NCBI RefSeq assembly: GCF_013204795.1
Contig: NZ_JABMKW010000020.1
Coordinates: 248,001-312,000 of the forward strand
Direction of reading: 5' to 3'
Source: Pedobacter panaciterrae
GTDB taxonomy: Bacteria; Bacteroidota; Bacteroidia; Sphingobacteriales; Sphingobacteriaceae
Length of the DNA stretch: 64,000 nucleotides
In this document: positions 25,977 to 34,829 of the stretch, one piece after another
Layout: each line of letters opens with the position of its first letter
Numbering within the stretch: the first letter of the stretch is position 1
The notes under the pieces: model-generated
What the model saw: the letters and a program-made list of their open reading frames with translations, nothing else
Database searches by the model: none
Told to the model about the DNA's origin: nothing
Made by a program: the position numbers and the translations under genes

Positions 25977-26438
25977 TTACTTTTTAATTTTAATTGATAT
26001 TTGTCCGTCTTCCAGGGCTTCAATATTTTTCTCGGCAAAGATGGCCGGATTGGTCTGTTGTAAGGCAACCAGTAAATCTTCTGTTGTGCCGCTATGCTGC
26101 AAATTAATTGTAGAGCCCGATGAGCTAAATTTCATTTTCGAACTGGCCACACCCTTAGTACTTGCTGCCTTTTCATTAATGCTCTTTAGGGTAGCAAAAT
26201 CGACACCGATAATATTTACAGTAGTCTGCGCTTCGGCTGCCACTTCTTCCTCCGCAACTTTCTTTTTGCCAAAGAAACTACCGATTTTACCACCGGTTTT
26301 TCCGGCTCTATCAGCTTGTTTTCCCGCTTTATCCGCCTTGTCAAGTGCACGGTCTATTTTATCTAAAATGCCTTGTGCATTTACAGATGCTACACCAAAT
26401 AATATCATGGCGAAGCAAATAATTCCAAATTTTTTCAT
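25977..26438 (-). CDS. Small exported protein of unknown function
   Basis: ATG 26438 (MKKFGIICFAMILFGVASVNA) gives 153 residues with a signal peptide; the extra 18 codons upstream are not needed. A Lys/Asp/Ala-rich amphipathic segment (ILDKIDRALDKADKAGKQADRAGK) precedes a small domain (TTVNIIGVDFATLKSINEKAAS...LLVALQQTNPAIF). It precedes the lipoprotein gene at 25284 on the same strand after only 12 bases, so co-transcription is likely. Function unknown. Confidence 0.65.
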   Translation of the reverse strand: MKKFGIICFAMILFGVASVNAQGILDKIDRALDKADKAGKQADRAGKTGGKIGSFFGKKKVAEEEVAAEAQTTVNIIGVDFATLKSINEKAASTKGVASSKMKFSSSGSTINLQHSGTTEDLLVALQQTNPAIFAEKNIEALEDGQISIKIKK

Positions 26439-26697
26439 AACGGTAATTTTTAAGATGTACTCAAAGTGACTAATTATTGCTTTTTCAAACAATAGATGAA
26501 AATTTGTATTTTTTTCTAATGGTTTACCTGTATTTTTTGTGATAATTTTTTATCGCAAGGTTACCTCACCAAATCAAGCCTTTGAAGCAATTATACACTG
26601 ATGGTGCAGTTAGAAGGAGGTAAGAAAAAAAAGCGGGTAGTTTTGCTATTCCTTATATAGCTAGCAATTCAGTTATCTCCGTAATTATTTGTGATAA

Positions 26698-27048
26698 TTA
26701 TATGTGGGCCAAAATATTAACCAATTTGTTGAAAGGATCACGCACAAAAAATCTACGAACACCCCACGGCTCATCAACGGGACCATATTCAATTGATATC
26801 CCACAATCTCTCATTCGCTTAAGCGCCTCATCAATGTCATTGACTTCGATAGATAAATCAGGTACCGGTGTACCCGAACCACCCTCCGTTGCAAAGCTTA
26901 TCTGAATGTTTTGATTCTCATTAGACCCATAGGTCTTAATCCAACCATGATCCATCAATAAATCAAGCCCAAATATAACTTGGTAGAATTGTTTGGCCGC
27001 ATCTATGTTTTGCGTGGATATGTCTACAACGATTCTTTTAACTTTCAT
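26698..27048 (-). CDS. VOC (glyoxalase/bleomycin-resistance fold) protein
   Basis: A 116-residue single-domain VOC protein with paired beta-alpha-beta-beta-beta modules: VKRIVVDISTQNIDAAKQFYQVIFGLDLL at the start and GPVDEPWGVRRFFVRDPFNKLVNILAHI at the end. The final RDPFNKLVNI matches the metal-ligand-containing DPxGN segment in position but lacks the usual Glu, so metal binding is doubtful. Such proteins bind small molecules or drugs or are dioxygenases. It stands alone, and the substrate is unknown. Confidence 0.8.
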   Translation of the reverse strand: MKVKRIVVDISTQNIDAAKQFYQVIFGLDLLMDHGWIKTYGSNENQNIQISFATEGGSGTPVPDLSIEVNDIDEALKRMRDCGISIEYGPVDEPWGVRRFFVRDPFNKLVNILAHI

Positions 27049-27176
27049 AGATTAATATTGACTGCAAATAAAAGAAAATAATGAACACATATTGTAAAGT
27101 TTCTGAGTTTACAGGTTAAGATAGCAGTTCAGGTAAATCCGAATAATATTTATCTTTATTTCAAAAGCTACCTTTT

Positions 27177-28472
27177 ATGAACACACTAGATGCCTTTATT
27201 AAAGCCAGTGTATGGTATGGCTCAACAGACGAAGCCGAAGCCTTACTTGCTTCTTCTCCCGACATTGCCGAAAGTAGCATTTACACGGCTGCATTGCTTG
27301 GAAATGACATCGCCATAAAACACTTTTTGGCTCAAGATCCTTCTCTTGCCACCGCTAAAGGAGGAACACTAGGATGGGATGCATTAACCTATCTCTGTTT
27401 TTCCCGGTTTTTGCATAGTCTCCCTCCGGCATCTTTTGTTTCCGCTGCTCAAACATTGATCAGGGCCGGAGCTGATGTAAATACAGGTTTCTTTGATGAT
27501 CAGCATACACCTCATACAGAGTGGGAAAGTGTCCTTTATGGCGCTTCTGGGGTAGCATTCCATCCGGAATTGACCCGATTGCTTCTCAACAACGGTGCAA
27601 ATCCTAACGACAACGAAATACCTTATCATTCACCAGAAAGTTACGACAACCGTGCCTTCCAGCTATTGCTCGATAGTGGTAAGATGACTGTAGATTCCCT
27701 GGCTACTATGCTGTTGCGTAAGTGTGATATTCATGATACCGAAGGCATCCGCTTGGCATTGCACAGTGGGGCAGATCCTAATCGTTTAACCATTTGGGGC
27801 GTTACAGCGCTACACCAGGCCATCCTGCGCGACAATCAGTTACAAAACATATTGATGATACTGGAGCATGATGCTAATCCTGGATTGCAAAGCCAGAAAG
27901 ACGGCAGATCTGCCACAGTGATGGCAGCACAAAGGGGCAGGGCAGACGTATTGCAATTGTTCCGGGATTACGGATTTGACATATCCCTGCAGGGAATGGA
28001 CGAACTGGCCAGAGCCTGTGCGCTGGATGAATCTGCAACAGGAATTTTATCGGCTGAGTATGGAGGTATGCTACTTGGTGGGTTTGCGGGAAATAACAAC
28101 GCGGCAGGAATAGGAAGAATTCTTGCCTTGGATATTCAAGTAGATACGCCTTATGTAAATGGAGATGGTTATTTTGGAATTCCGAAAAATAGTACTGCAT
28201 TGCAGATTGCAGCTTGGCGCGGAGCTCATGATGCAGTAAAAATGCTCATCAATAACGGAGCAAACGTAAATACAAAAGATACTAACGGAAATACACCATT
28301 GTTGCTCGCTATACGTGCTTGTACCGATTCCTACTGGATGGACTGCCGCAAAACGGATTCGATTGCAGCGTTGATTTCGTCGGGGGCAAATACGGAAGGT
28401 ATTATTCTGCCTACTGGATATGATGATGCAGACCGCTTACTTGATGCCGAACTCAACAATGATATCAGATAG
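27177..28472 (+). CDS. Ankyrin-repeat protein
   Basis: A 431-residue cytoplasmic protein built of about eight or nine ankyrin repeats, some degenerate. Clear repeat cores are LIRAGADVNTGFFDDQHTP, LTRLLLNNGANPNDNE, RLALHSGADPNRLTIWGVTALHQAI, DGRSATVMAAQRGRADVLQLFRDYG and NSTALQIAAWRGAHDAVKMLINNGANVNTKDTNGNTPLLLAI. Ankyrin arrays mediate protein contacts; there is no added domain, signal peptide or partner gene, so the target cannot be named. It is followed after 47 bases by an acetyltransferase gene, which has its own -7 box at 28491. Confidence 0.85.
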   Translation: MNTLDAFIKASVWYGSTDEAEALLASSPDIAESSIYTAALLGNDIAIKHFLAQDPSLATAKGGTLGWDALTYLCFSRFLHSLPPASFVSAAQTLIRAGADVNTGFFDDQHTPHTEWESVLYGASGVAFHPELTRLLLNNGANPNDNEIPYHSPESYDNRAFQLLLDSGKMTVDSLATMLLRKCDIHDTEGIRLALHSGADPNRLTIWGVTALHQAILRDNQLQNILMILEHDANPGLQSQKDGRSATVMAAQRGRADVLQLFRDYGFDISLQGMDELARACALDESATGILSAEYGGMLLGGFAGNNNAAGIGRILALDIQVDTPYVNGDGYFGIPKNSTALQIAAWRGAHDAVKMLINNGANVNTKDTNGNTPLLLAIRACTDSYWMDCRKTDSIAALISSGANTEGIILPTGYDDADRLLDAELNNDIR

Positions 28473-28490
28473 TTTTGTCTAGTTATTGAG

Positions 28491-28498
28491 TAAATTTG
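28491..28498 (+). promoter_or_regulatory. -7 box upstream of the GNAT gene
   Basis: TAAATTTG matches the Bacteroidota -7 consensus and lies 21 bases before the start codon at 28520, pointing to a promoter separate from the ankyrin gene. Confidence 0.45.
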
Positions 28499-28519
28499 TA
28501 AACCAAAATAAGTTAAATA

Positions 28520-29038
28520 ATGGAATACATACAGGTCAAAAAGGCTACTATTGATGATTTAAGTGCCACTCAGCGCATTGGTAGAGAAACTTTCTTTGAA
28601 ACATTTGCCGATAGTAACACGAAAGAGGATATGGAAAAGTATCTTGAAGACAGTTTTAATAATAGTCGCGTGATTGCTGAATTGAGGAATCCAGATTCAT
28701 CGTTCTATATCGCTTGGGAAAATGAAAATCCTGTTGGTTATCTAAAATTAAATACCGGAACTGCACAGACAGAACAACAAGACCAAAAAGCTTTAGAAAT
28801 TGAGCGCATATACGTCAAAAGCAGTCATCATGGAAAAAAGGTAGGTCAACTTCTTTATGAGAAAGCGCTCGAGGTTGCTCGGGAAAAGCATAACTCTTAT
28901 CTATGGTTAGGTGTTTGGGAAAAAAATCCACGAGCAATAAGATTCTACGAAAAAAACGGATTTATAGCTTTTGACAAACACATATTCAAAATGGGTAACG
29001 ACGAGCAGATAGATATTATGATGAAGAAAGAATTATAA
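28520..29038 (+). CDS. GNAT-family N-acetyltransferase
   Basis: A 172-residue acetyl-CoA-dependent acyltransferase. The GNAT fold shows FYIAWENENPVGYLKL, the pyrophosphate-binding motif A (IERIYVKSSHHGKKVGQLLYEKAL, QxxGxG variant HGKKVG) and motif B (SYLWLGVWEKNPRAIRFYEKNGF). The sequence suits small PaiA-like or ElaA-like amine acetyltransferases. The substrate is unknown. It is a single cytoplasmic domain of normal length. Confidence 0.85.
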   Translation: MEYIQVKKATIDDLSATQRIGRETFFETFADSNTKEDMEKYLEDSFNNSRVIAELRNPDSSFYIAWENENPVGYLKLNTGTAQTEQQDQKALEIERIYVKSSHHGKKVGQLLYEKALEVAREKHNSYLWLGVWEKNPRAIRFYEKNGFIAFDKHIFKMGNDEQIDIMMKKEL

Positions 29039-29183
29039 AAAACGTAGTTCTACCTATAAATTATATGTTCTGACGCAATTCACCTCTAAGTTGTCGTTTT
29101 TACACCACATCAAACTCTGAAATGCACTCCATCTTTGTCTTGTCAATCAAATACTTTTATCATCAAACTAAAAAGAAAACGAA

Positions 29184-29774
29184 ATGAGAAAAATTACAGT
29201 ATTGTCGATGATTTCACTAGATGGGGTGATGCAAGCACCAGGTGGACCCGGAGAAGACACATCAGGTGGCTTCAAATATGGCGGCTGGACCGCCTCATAT
29301 GGAGATGAGCTTTTTGGCAAGATCATACAGGAAGAGTTGAAGCCTGCAGAATATCTTTTAGGTAGAAAAACCTATGAAATTTTTGCGTCCTACTGGCCCG
29401 ATCACGCTGACTTTTGGCCTGGCATTAATGATGGTGCCAAATATGTCTTGTCACAGACCGTGGAAAAATCAGATTGGAAAAATACTATTTTCCTCCAAAA
29501 TGTGGCAGATATAAAGAAACTTAAGAATTCCGAAGGTGCCGACATTCAAGTTTGGGGTAGTAGTAAGCTCATTCACTTGTTGCTTAAACATGAGCTTGTG
29601 GACGAGCTCCGTTTAAAAATTTACCCAATAATTCTTGGTGAAGGAAAAAGACTGTTCGATAACGCCGTGATCCCGGCAGCTTTTACATTAGCAGAACATC
29701 ATATTACATCAAAAGGGGTTATCATTGCCTATTACAAGCGAGCCGGAGAAGTTACTACAGGCAATGTTGGGTAG
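29184..29774 (+). CDS. Dihydrofolate reductase / RibD C-terminal family protein
   Basis: A 196-residue NADPH-dependent reductase-type protein. The opening RKITVLSMISLDGVMQAPGGPGED and the middle LLGRKTYEIFASYWP are typical of the RibD C-terminal (YyaP/YwjB) branch, and QVWGSSKLIHLLLKHELVDELRLKIYPIILGEGKRLFD carries the nucleotide-binding G-S and G-x-G positions. True folate reduction is not assured for this branch. It stands as a single gene. Confidence 0.85.
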   Translation: MRKITVLSMISLDGVMQAPGGPGEDTSGGFKYGGWTASYGDELFGKIIQEELKPAEYLLGRKTYEIFASYWPDHADFWPGINDGAKYVLSQTVEKSDWKNTIFLQNVADIKKLKNSEGADIQVWGSSKLIHLLLKHELVDELRLKIYPIILGEGKRLFDNAVIPAAFTLAEHHITSKGVIIAYYKRAGEVTTGNVG

Positions 29775-29820
29775 TAAGTAACAGACATATGCTTATTAAA
29801 AAGAAAGAATAGGGGGCATC

Positions 29821-30456
29821 TTACATCTTATTCACTTTGCGGATTACCTTTTCAATTCTAGACCGCTTACTTTCTTTCTCAATACCTCTTATTCTGGAGG
29901 TCAATGTCTTTACGAAAGCCACTTTATTTTTGGTATTGACAACGTGGAATGCATTTTCTGCATACATGGGTAATTGGTTGTCGGGGCTTTTCAGTAGTCG
30001 CTCATTTAGTAAAGAGAACACACTCTCGTTATATTCTTTAACACCACAAAGTTTAATCATAATACCTACACAATGGTCATTGGTGATAACTGAACCTTGG
30101 TCGGCGGTGGCTATTATTTTAGGCAATGCATTATAGATTGCTTCAGGTTTAATTGCAGTGATCGCATTTAAAGCGGTCATTGCTCCCCACTGCAAACGGT
30201 TATTCTTACTGTCTAAAAGATTTATCAGTTCCGAACTGAAATCAGCTATCATTTCCGGTTTCAATGTTCCAATCTCATAAATTACCTTTATGCAATCGTT
30301 CTGGATATCCTTACTTTTATGATGGAGGTTTTTAACCAACTCCCGAACTGCCTCATTGTTGGTGCATTGTACAATAGCATTGGCTAGTTCCTGATTGGGT
30401 ACTTCATCCCTTCTTCCTAATGAATGTGCTAACTTATCTATTGTGTTGGTATTCAT
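29821..30456 (-). CDS. HEAT-repeat protein
   Basis: A 211-residue all-helical protein with repeated pairs such as AVRELVKNLHHKSKDIQNDCIKVIYEIG, FSSELINLLDSKNNRLQWGAMTALNAI and IYNALPKIIATADQGSVITNDHCVGIMIKL, the pattern of HEAT or PBS-lyase-like repeats. It ends in a Lys/Arg-rich helix (IRGIEKESKRSRIEKVIRKVNK). Proteins of this kind act as scaffolds or bind nucleic acid. No partner gene is adjacent. Confidence 0.7.
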   Translation of the reverse strand: MNTNTIDKLAHSLGRRDEVPNQELANAIVQCTNNEAVRELVKNLHHKSKDIQNDCIKVIYEIGTLKPEMIADFSSELINLLDSKNNRLQWGAMTALNAITAIKPEAIYNALPKIIATADQGSVITNDHCVGIMIKLCGVKEYNESVFSLLNERLLKSPDNQLPMYAENAFHVVNTKNKVAFVKTLTSRIRGIEKESKRSRIEKVIRKVNKM

Positions 30457-30555
30457 TTTTTATTAATTTCTTGTACTCAAAGAGACTTGGTATGTTAATT
30501 TTATATGTCTGAATTTACGAAATAGAAACCAGTTTTAAAGTAAAATAACAGATTA

Positions 30556-30981
30556 TCATTTTAACCTTTTAACAGCTAAGCTATAGGCTACATCAAGATG
30601 ATTTTTTAAGACTGGTAAGCTTTTCTTACGTGGTTTTACGATACATAACCAATACATTGCTCCATAAAAGGGGTGAGGCATCACTATGTTCTCTGCAGTG
30701 AAATCTATTCCCGAGTCTACATATGCACCAATGCCTTTCTTTAGCGCTATGCCCTCAAAGGTGTTAATAAATGATGCTTTGTCGATACCAATATTTAGTC
30801 GAAAGAAACCCTCTCTATTCAACTGAGATACACTGTCGAAATCATTGTCACTGGTAACTATAGTTGCAAATGGCATCATCTTTTCCTGATCATACATAAA
30901 GAACAGGTCACCATTCGCTTCTGTTATATTCACATTTTTAAAATTTGATAAAATATACGCAGTAATTTCCTCTATGGTCAT
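30556..30981 (-). CDS. DUF6194-like protein
   Basis: ATG 30981 (MTIEEITAYILSNF) is preferred to the TTG two codons upstream. The 141-residue protein has ANGDLFFMYDQEKMMPFATIVTSDNDFDSVSQLNREGFFRLNIGI and MPHPFYGAMYWLCIVKPRKKSLPVLKNHLDVAYSLA, which I recognise as the DUF6194 pattern. The family has no known activity. It is divergent from the HxlR regulator gene, whose operator lies between them. Confidence 0.7.
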   Translation of the reverse strand: MTIEEITAYILSNFKNVNITEANGDLFFMYDQEKMMPFATIVTSDNDFDSVSQLNREGFFRLNIGIDKASFINTFEGIALKKGIGAYVDSGIDFTAENIVMPHPFYGAMYWLCIVKPRKKSLPVLKNHLDVAYSLAVKRLK

Positions 30982-31027
30982 AATCAATTCTGGTTGCAGT
31001 TAAATTGTAAATGTCTGCCGCTAACTT

Positions 31028-31035
31028 TACATTTG
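31028..31035 (+). promoter_or_regulatory. -7 box of the HxlR-GNAT operon
   Basis: TACATTTG matches the -7 consensus; a TTG at 31005-31007, about 20 bases upstream, is a candidate -33 element. The inverted repeat at 31042-31065 begins six bases downstream, over the expected transcription start. Confidence 0.55.
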
Positions 31036-31041
31036 CAAGTA

Positions 31042-31065
31042 GTTACCTCTTTGTATAATAGTAAC
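31042..31065. promoter_or_regulatory. Candidate HxlR operator GTTAC-n14-GTAAC
   Basis: Half-sites GTTAC (31042-31046) and GTAAC (31061-31065) are separated by 14 bases. The same half-sites with identical spacing occur at 41088-41111 before a nitroreductase-like gene. Position downstream of the -7 box suggests repression and autoregulation by the HxlR protein. Confidence 0.6.
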
Positions 31066-31107
31066 AAAAAGTAAAGTTTTATTGATTTACAGTGCTTTAA
31101 ATTTTCA

Positions 31108-31431
31108 ATGCAACAAAATAAAATTGACACCTGTCCATTTCAGGAAGCAATGGATCTGATGTCGGGCAAATGGACCATGACAATCATCAATACACTGATG
31201 GCAGGTAAAATGAGGTTTAAGGTATTGGAAAGATCAATCCCTGGTATCAATACACGTATGTTGGTTAAGGAGCTCAAACAATTGGAAAAAACAGGGGTTC
31301 TGACCAGGACCGCTTATGCCACAGTTCCTCCAACTGTCGAGTATGCATTAAGTGAAAAAGGAATTTCATTGACATCTGTCCTTGCTGCTGTTCAAGACTG
31401 GGCTTTAAAAAACATGCAAACCAAAAATTAA
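31108..31431 (+). CDS. HxlR-family transcriptional regulator
   Basis: A 107-residue winged-helix regulator: CPFQEAMDLMSGKWTMTIINTLMAGKMRFKVLERSIPGINTRMLVKELKQLEKTG is the family core, with the conserved Cys at residue 8 that serves as a redox or electrophile switch in YodB/HypR relatives. The wing and dimer helix follow (TVEYALSEKGISLTSVLAAVQDWA). It is seven bases upstream of a GNAT gene, so an operon. A candidate operator covers its start site. Confidence 0.9.
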   Translation: MQQNKIDTCPFQEAMDLMSGKWTMTIINTLMAGKMRFKVLERSIPGINTRMLVKELKQLEKTGVLTRTAYATVPPTVEYALSEKGISLTSVLAAVQDWALKNMQTKN

Positions 31432-31438
31432 ACTTAAG

Positions 31439-31915
31439 ATGGAAATAAATAAGATAGATATATCTACCAGATATGCTACACATGCCGACTTGCCTAAGCT
31501 TGGCAAATTTTTACAAATGTTGGTTGAGGCCGAACGTCCTTTTAATCCTACTTTAAAGGATGGCGAAATCTTCTATTACGACCTTAAGACACTTATAGAG
31601 GATGAGCAAACAGCAATCCTAGTGATCGAGTTTAATGCTGAAATCGTTGGATGTGGTTATGCCCAAATTAGATCAGCAAAAGCTTACGAACGTCATGAGC
31701 TCTTTGGTTATCTGGGCTTCATGTTTGTAAGTCCGGAATTTAGAGGAAAGGGGATTAATAAGCTATTGATAAACGATCTTAAGCAATGGGTTTTATCAAA
31801 AGGAATAACTGAGCTGCGTCTTGATGTATACCACGACAATGATGCGGCTGTGAAGGCATATGAAAAAGTAGGTTTCAAGAAATTACTTACAACAATGCGC
31901 TGTGATATCAGCTAA
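31439..31915 (+). CDS. GNAT-family N-acetyltransferase
   Basis: A 158-residue acetyltransferase with motif A in LGFMFVSPEFRGKGINKLLINDL (FRGKGI acetyl-CoA loop) and motif B in ELRLDVYHDNDAAVKAYEKVGFKK. It follows the HxlR gene by seven bases and should be made only when the repressor is released, suggesting a role in response to reactive or toxic small molecules. The substrate is unknown. A terminator follows at 31994-32021. Confidence 0.88.
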   Translation: MEINKIDISTRYATHADLPKLGKFLQMLVEAERPFNPTLKDGEIFYYDLKTLIEDEQTAILVIEFNAEIVGCGYAQIRSAKAYERHELFGYLGFMFVSPEFRGKGINKLLINDLKQWVLSKGITELRLDVYHDNDAAVKAYEKVGFKKLLTTMRCDIS

Positions 31916-31993
31916 TCGCTATTTTAATATTAGTTGGCACAACCCAAAAATAACACCAGCGTGCGCCTTATCAACCATAAAAATTCGTAATTA

Positions 31994-32021
31994 AAGCCAA
32001 AGAAATGTTGGCTTTTTTTTA
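31994..32021 (+). terminator. Intrinsic terminator after the HxlR-GNAT operon
   Basis: AAAGCCAA (31994-32001) pairs with TTGGCTTT (32009-32016) across a seven-base loop and runs into a T-tract to 32021. It ends the plus-strand operon 79 bases after the GNAT stop codon. Confidence 0.75.
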
Positions 32022-32046
32022 CAAATTGCGATTTCACACACAATGA

Positions 32047-33162
32047 ATGAGAACTAACCTAAATAGTGAGTTGGCCACCAAGCCGCACTATCCCATATTA
32101 GACGGCCTTCGCGGTGTCGCAGCCATAATCGTTGTAACGTTTCACCTGGCTGAACCATTCTCAACAAGTAATTTAGATAAATTCGTTAATCACGGTTATC
32201 TGGCTGTCGACTTTTTCTTTTTATTATCAGGCTTCGTGATGGGCTATGCCTACGACGATCGCTGGCATAAAATGACAGTAGGAAGCTTTTTCAAACGCCG
32301 CATCGTACGCCTTCAGCCAATGGTGGTTTTGGGGATGACCCTCGGCGCAATCGGATTCTATTTTACAGATTCTACACTATGGCCGCTCATTCATACTATT
32401 CCTATCTGGAAGATGCTGCTGGTACTGCTGATCGGTTATACGATCCTGCCCGTGCCATTATCTCTTGATATACGTGGCTGGCAAGAGATGCACCCCTTGA
32501 ATAGTGTGGGATGGTCATTGTTCTTTGAATATATTGCCAACATTCTTTACGCAATCTGGATCAGAAAATTCTCCAAAACGGCATTAAGTATTTTAGTTGG
32601 CATCGCTGCTATCGCACTCGTACACCTGGCGATCACAAACGGCGACGTTAGTGGAGGATGGACGCTGAACGTGGAGCAGGTACGCATTGGATTAACGCGC
32701 GTCATGTATCCGTTCTTTGCCGGTCTGTTACTTTCCCGTGTTGCCAAGCCCACCCGTATTAAAAATGCCTTTCTATGGTGTAGTCTTTTAGTAGCTATAG
32801 TACTCTATATGCCTCGCATTGGTGGTGCAGAGCATCTTTGGATGAACGGAGTTTATGACTCTGTTTGCATTATCATCGTATTTCCACTTATCGTATACCT
32901 TGGCGCAAGTGGCCGGATGCAAACCCAAAGAGAGAACCGCGTTTGCAAATTCTTAGGTGAGATATCATATCCACTTTACCTGGTACATTATCCGATTGTC
33001 TATTTTTACGTGGCCTGGATCAGCAACAATAAAGGTTTAACGATAGTGCAGGCATGGCCATATGCGTTAATCATCTTAATAAGTAGCATCATTTTGGCAT
33101 ATGCCGCATTGAAATGGTACGATGAGCCAGTTCGCAAATGGTTGCGGAAAAAGCTTACATGA
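32047..33162 (+). CDS. Acyltransferase family 3 membrane protein
   Basis: A 371-residue integral membrane acyltransferase with about ten helices. The catalytic His lies in LDGLRGVAAIIVVTFHL (about residue 36) and the typical Arg in FFKRRIVRLQPMVVLGM. Family members O-acylate polysaccharides, lipids or antibiotics. Full length with start (PHYPILDGLRG) and end (YDEPVRKWLRKK) intact. No glycan gene cluster surrounds it, so the acceptor is unknown. A second, truncated member lies at 37.6 kb. Confidence 0.88.
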   Translation: MRTNLNSELATKPHYPILDGLRGVAAIIVVTFHLAEPFSTSNLDKFVNHGYLAVDFFFLLSGFVMGYAYDDRWHKMTVGSFFKRRIVRLQPMVVLGMTLGAIGFYFTDSTLWPLIHTIPIWKMLLVLLIGYTILPVPLSLDIRGWQEMHPLNSVGWSLFFEYIANILYAIWIRKFSKTALSILVGIAAIALVHLAITNGDVSGGWTLNVEQVRIGLTRVMYPFFAGLLLSRVAKPTRIKNAFLWCSLLVAIVLYMPRIGGAEHLWMNGVYDSVCIIIVFPLIVYLGASGRMQTQRENRVCKFLGEISYPLYLVHYPIVYFYVAWISNNKGLTIVQAWPYALIILISSIILAYAALKWYDEPVRKWLRKKLT

Positions 33163-33180
33163 GGATCAGAAAACGGTTAA

Positions 33181-33225
33181 CCCAAAGATGAAATTTTAGA
33201 AAAAGCTATTGAAATGGCCAAATGA
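33181..33225 (+). other. Possible short gene tail before the hydrolase gene
   Basis: Just after the acyltransferase gene a short open frame following a TAA reads PKDEILEKAIEMAK then stop. It looks like the C-terminal helix of a lost protein, but it is only 14 codons and could be chance. Confidence 0.15.
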
Positions 33226-33265
33226 TTATGATTTACAGATAAATACTAACGAAACATATTACCTA

Positions 33266-34087
33266 ATGAAGCTATTTTTTTCTTTACTCGCGTTTCTAAT
33301 ATTTGTTCAATTTGCTTATGGGCAAAACGTTGACAGTCTAAAAAAAGAAGAAGTTCAAAAAGAGTTAGAACAACAATTATTTCCAGGTTCCCAACTACAA
33401 AACGATTTTCATTTCGAATTTTCAAACCCTTTTACTGAATTAAATTTCTTAACACAAGATGGTTATAAATTAAATGGATTACTCTTCAAGGCAAAGCAGA
33501 CGGAAGGATTGATATTTTATCTGCATGGCAGCAATGACGGACTTGATACCTGGGGGAAAGTTGCCCCTTTTTATAATAATCTTAATTATGATATCTTTAT
33601 TCTTGACTATCGAGGTTATGGGAAGAGCGAAGGTAAGGTGAGTAGCGAACCTCAATTGTCTAGTGACATTCAAATGGTATATGACAATTTAAAAAAGATC
33701 TATCCAGAATCGAAGATTATTGTGATTGGCCAATCAATAGGTACAGGGCCTGCCGCTATCCTTACAGCAAACAATAATCCGAAAGCGCTTATCTTACAAG
33801 CGCCATATTATAGCCTACCAGATTGGATATCCAACATTGCACCGGATATTGATACTTCCAGTATGAAATATCAATTTAAGACTTATGAATTTTTGCAGAA
33901 AATAAAAGCACCTGTAACAGTTTTTCATGGAGACGCAGACGACGCTATATATATTGGCTCTTCGAAGAAACTTAGTTCATTTTTTAAGAAAGATGATAGA
34001 TTGTTTATTTTGAAAGGCGAGGGGCATAACAACTTTATAAATAATACAGAGTATTTAGAAAAAATGAAGACGATTCTTCAACAATAG
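33266..34087 (+). CDS. Exported alpha/beta hydrolase
   Basis: ATG 33266 (MKLFFSLLAFLIFVQFAYGQ) gives a 273-residue protein with a signal peptide; the longer frame upstream has no coding character. The alpha/beta hydrolase core is complete: FYLHGSNDGLDTW (oxyanion HG), FILDYRGYGKS, nucleophile Ser in IGQSIGTGP, acid Asp in FHGDADDAIYI and base His in GEGHNNF. This BEM46/YtpA-like arrangement fits an esterase or lipase of the periplasm. It is monocistronic. Confidence 0.88.
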   Translation: MKLFFSLLAFLIFVQFAYGQNVDSLKKEEVQKELEQQLFPGSQLQNDFHFEFSNPFTELNFLTQDGYKLNGLLFKAKQTEGLIFYLHGSNDGLDTWGKVAPFYNNLNYDIFILDYRGYGKSEGKVSSEPQLSSDIQMVYDNLKKIYPESKIIVIGQSIGTGPAAILTANNNPKALILQAPYYSLPDWISNIAPDIDTSSMKYQFKTYEFLQKIKAPVTVFHGDADDAIYIGSSKKLSSFFKKDDRLFILKGEGHNNFINNTEYLEKMKTILQQ

Positions 34088-34124
34088 CCCTTCTTACACT
34101 TTATTAAACTTGTGTTATGGCTAC

Positions 34125-34829
34125 TTAACGCGATTCAATTTGATCAATCATAGCCTTTTTTACAGCGGCCAAAGCATGATCCCTTGCTTGAGCAAAGGAT
34201 ATACTGTACATACGTTCAATTGAACGTAAACTTGCGGGAAAACTTGACAATAGTTTATCATAATAATCATCCAGAAGATCTGGTGATGGTTTGCGGATCG
34301 TAACGCTAAGGTCAAAACAACGGAGCAACGACGGTTCAATAAACTCACTATAATCCGTAGCACAGATCAGTAATGCATTATCCGGATAATAATCAATCAG
34401 ATGAATCATTGTATTAACTAGTCTGCCCATTTCATCCCCATCTTTAACATCAACACTTCTTACTTTGCTTATCTCATCAAACTCGTCAATAAATAATACG
34501 GCTTTTTCTTTAGCTGCTATATTAAAAACAGTTTTAATGCTGTGTGTTATATCATTAATAGATCCTGAGAGGATATTACTCAGATTTAATACAATTAAAT
34601 TTTTTTCCAAACCAGAGGCAATAGCCTTAACTGTGTAAGTTTTGCCACATCCCTGGCTCACATTCAGTAACATCTTGTTGTCAATCGGCAAACCATATTC
34701 GTTTAATTGTTTAAAATAACGATGTTCACTGATTAACCGTGTAATTATTTGTTTATTCGCATCATCAACAAAAAGGTCGTCCAGCAATACCTTTTCGCTA
34801 TCGTTTATAAAATAATTATATGTATACAT
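34125..34829 (-). CDS. Solitary AAA+ ATPase with altered Walker A
   Basis: A 234-residue AAA+ module. Walker A reads NVSQGCGKTYTV, so the first Gly of GxxGxGKT is replaced; Walker B is VLFIDEFDEI; sensor 1 is LLICATDYSEF (Asp in place of the usual Asn region); the Arg-finger area is PSLLRCFDLSVTI; a small lid domain ends the chain. It looks like the FtsH/Vps4-like 'classic' clade acting without an attached effector domain. No protease or adaptor gene is next to it. The upstream 430 bases are non-coding with CCATATA repeats. It could be part of a defence or proteolysis system whose partner is elsewhere; that is speculation. Confidence 0.8.
   Translation of the reverse strand: MYTYNYFINDSEKVLLDDLFVDDANKQIITRLISEHRYFKQLNEYGLPIDNKMLLNVSQGCGKTYTVKAIASGLEKNLIVLNLSNILSGSINDITHSIKTVFNIAAKEKAVLFIDEFDEISKVRSVDVKDGDEMGRLVNTMIHLIDYYPDNALLICATDYSEFIEPSLLRCFDLSVTIRKPSPDLLDDYYDKLLSSFPASLRSIERMYSISFAQARDHALAAVKKAMIDQIESR

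Noticed and set aside
25924..26469. Plus-strand open frame of about 180 codons opposite the exported protein at 25977
   Set aside because: It has a Ser/Phe/Ala-biased, shadow-like composition. The minus strand gives a signal peptide and proper start.
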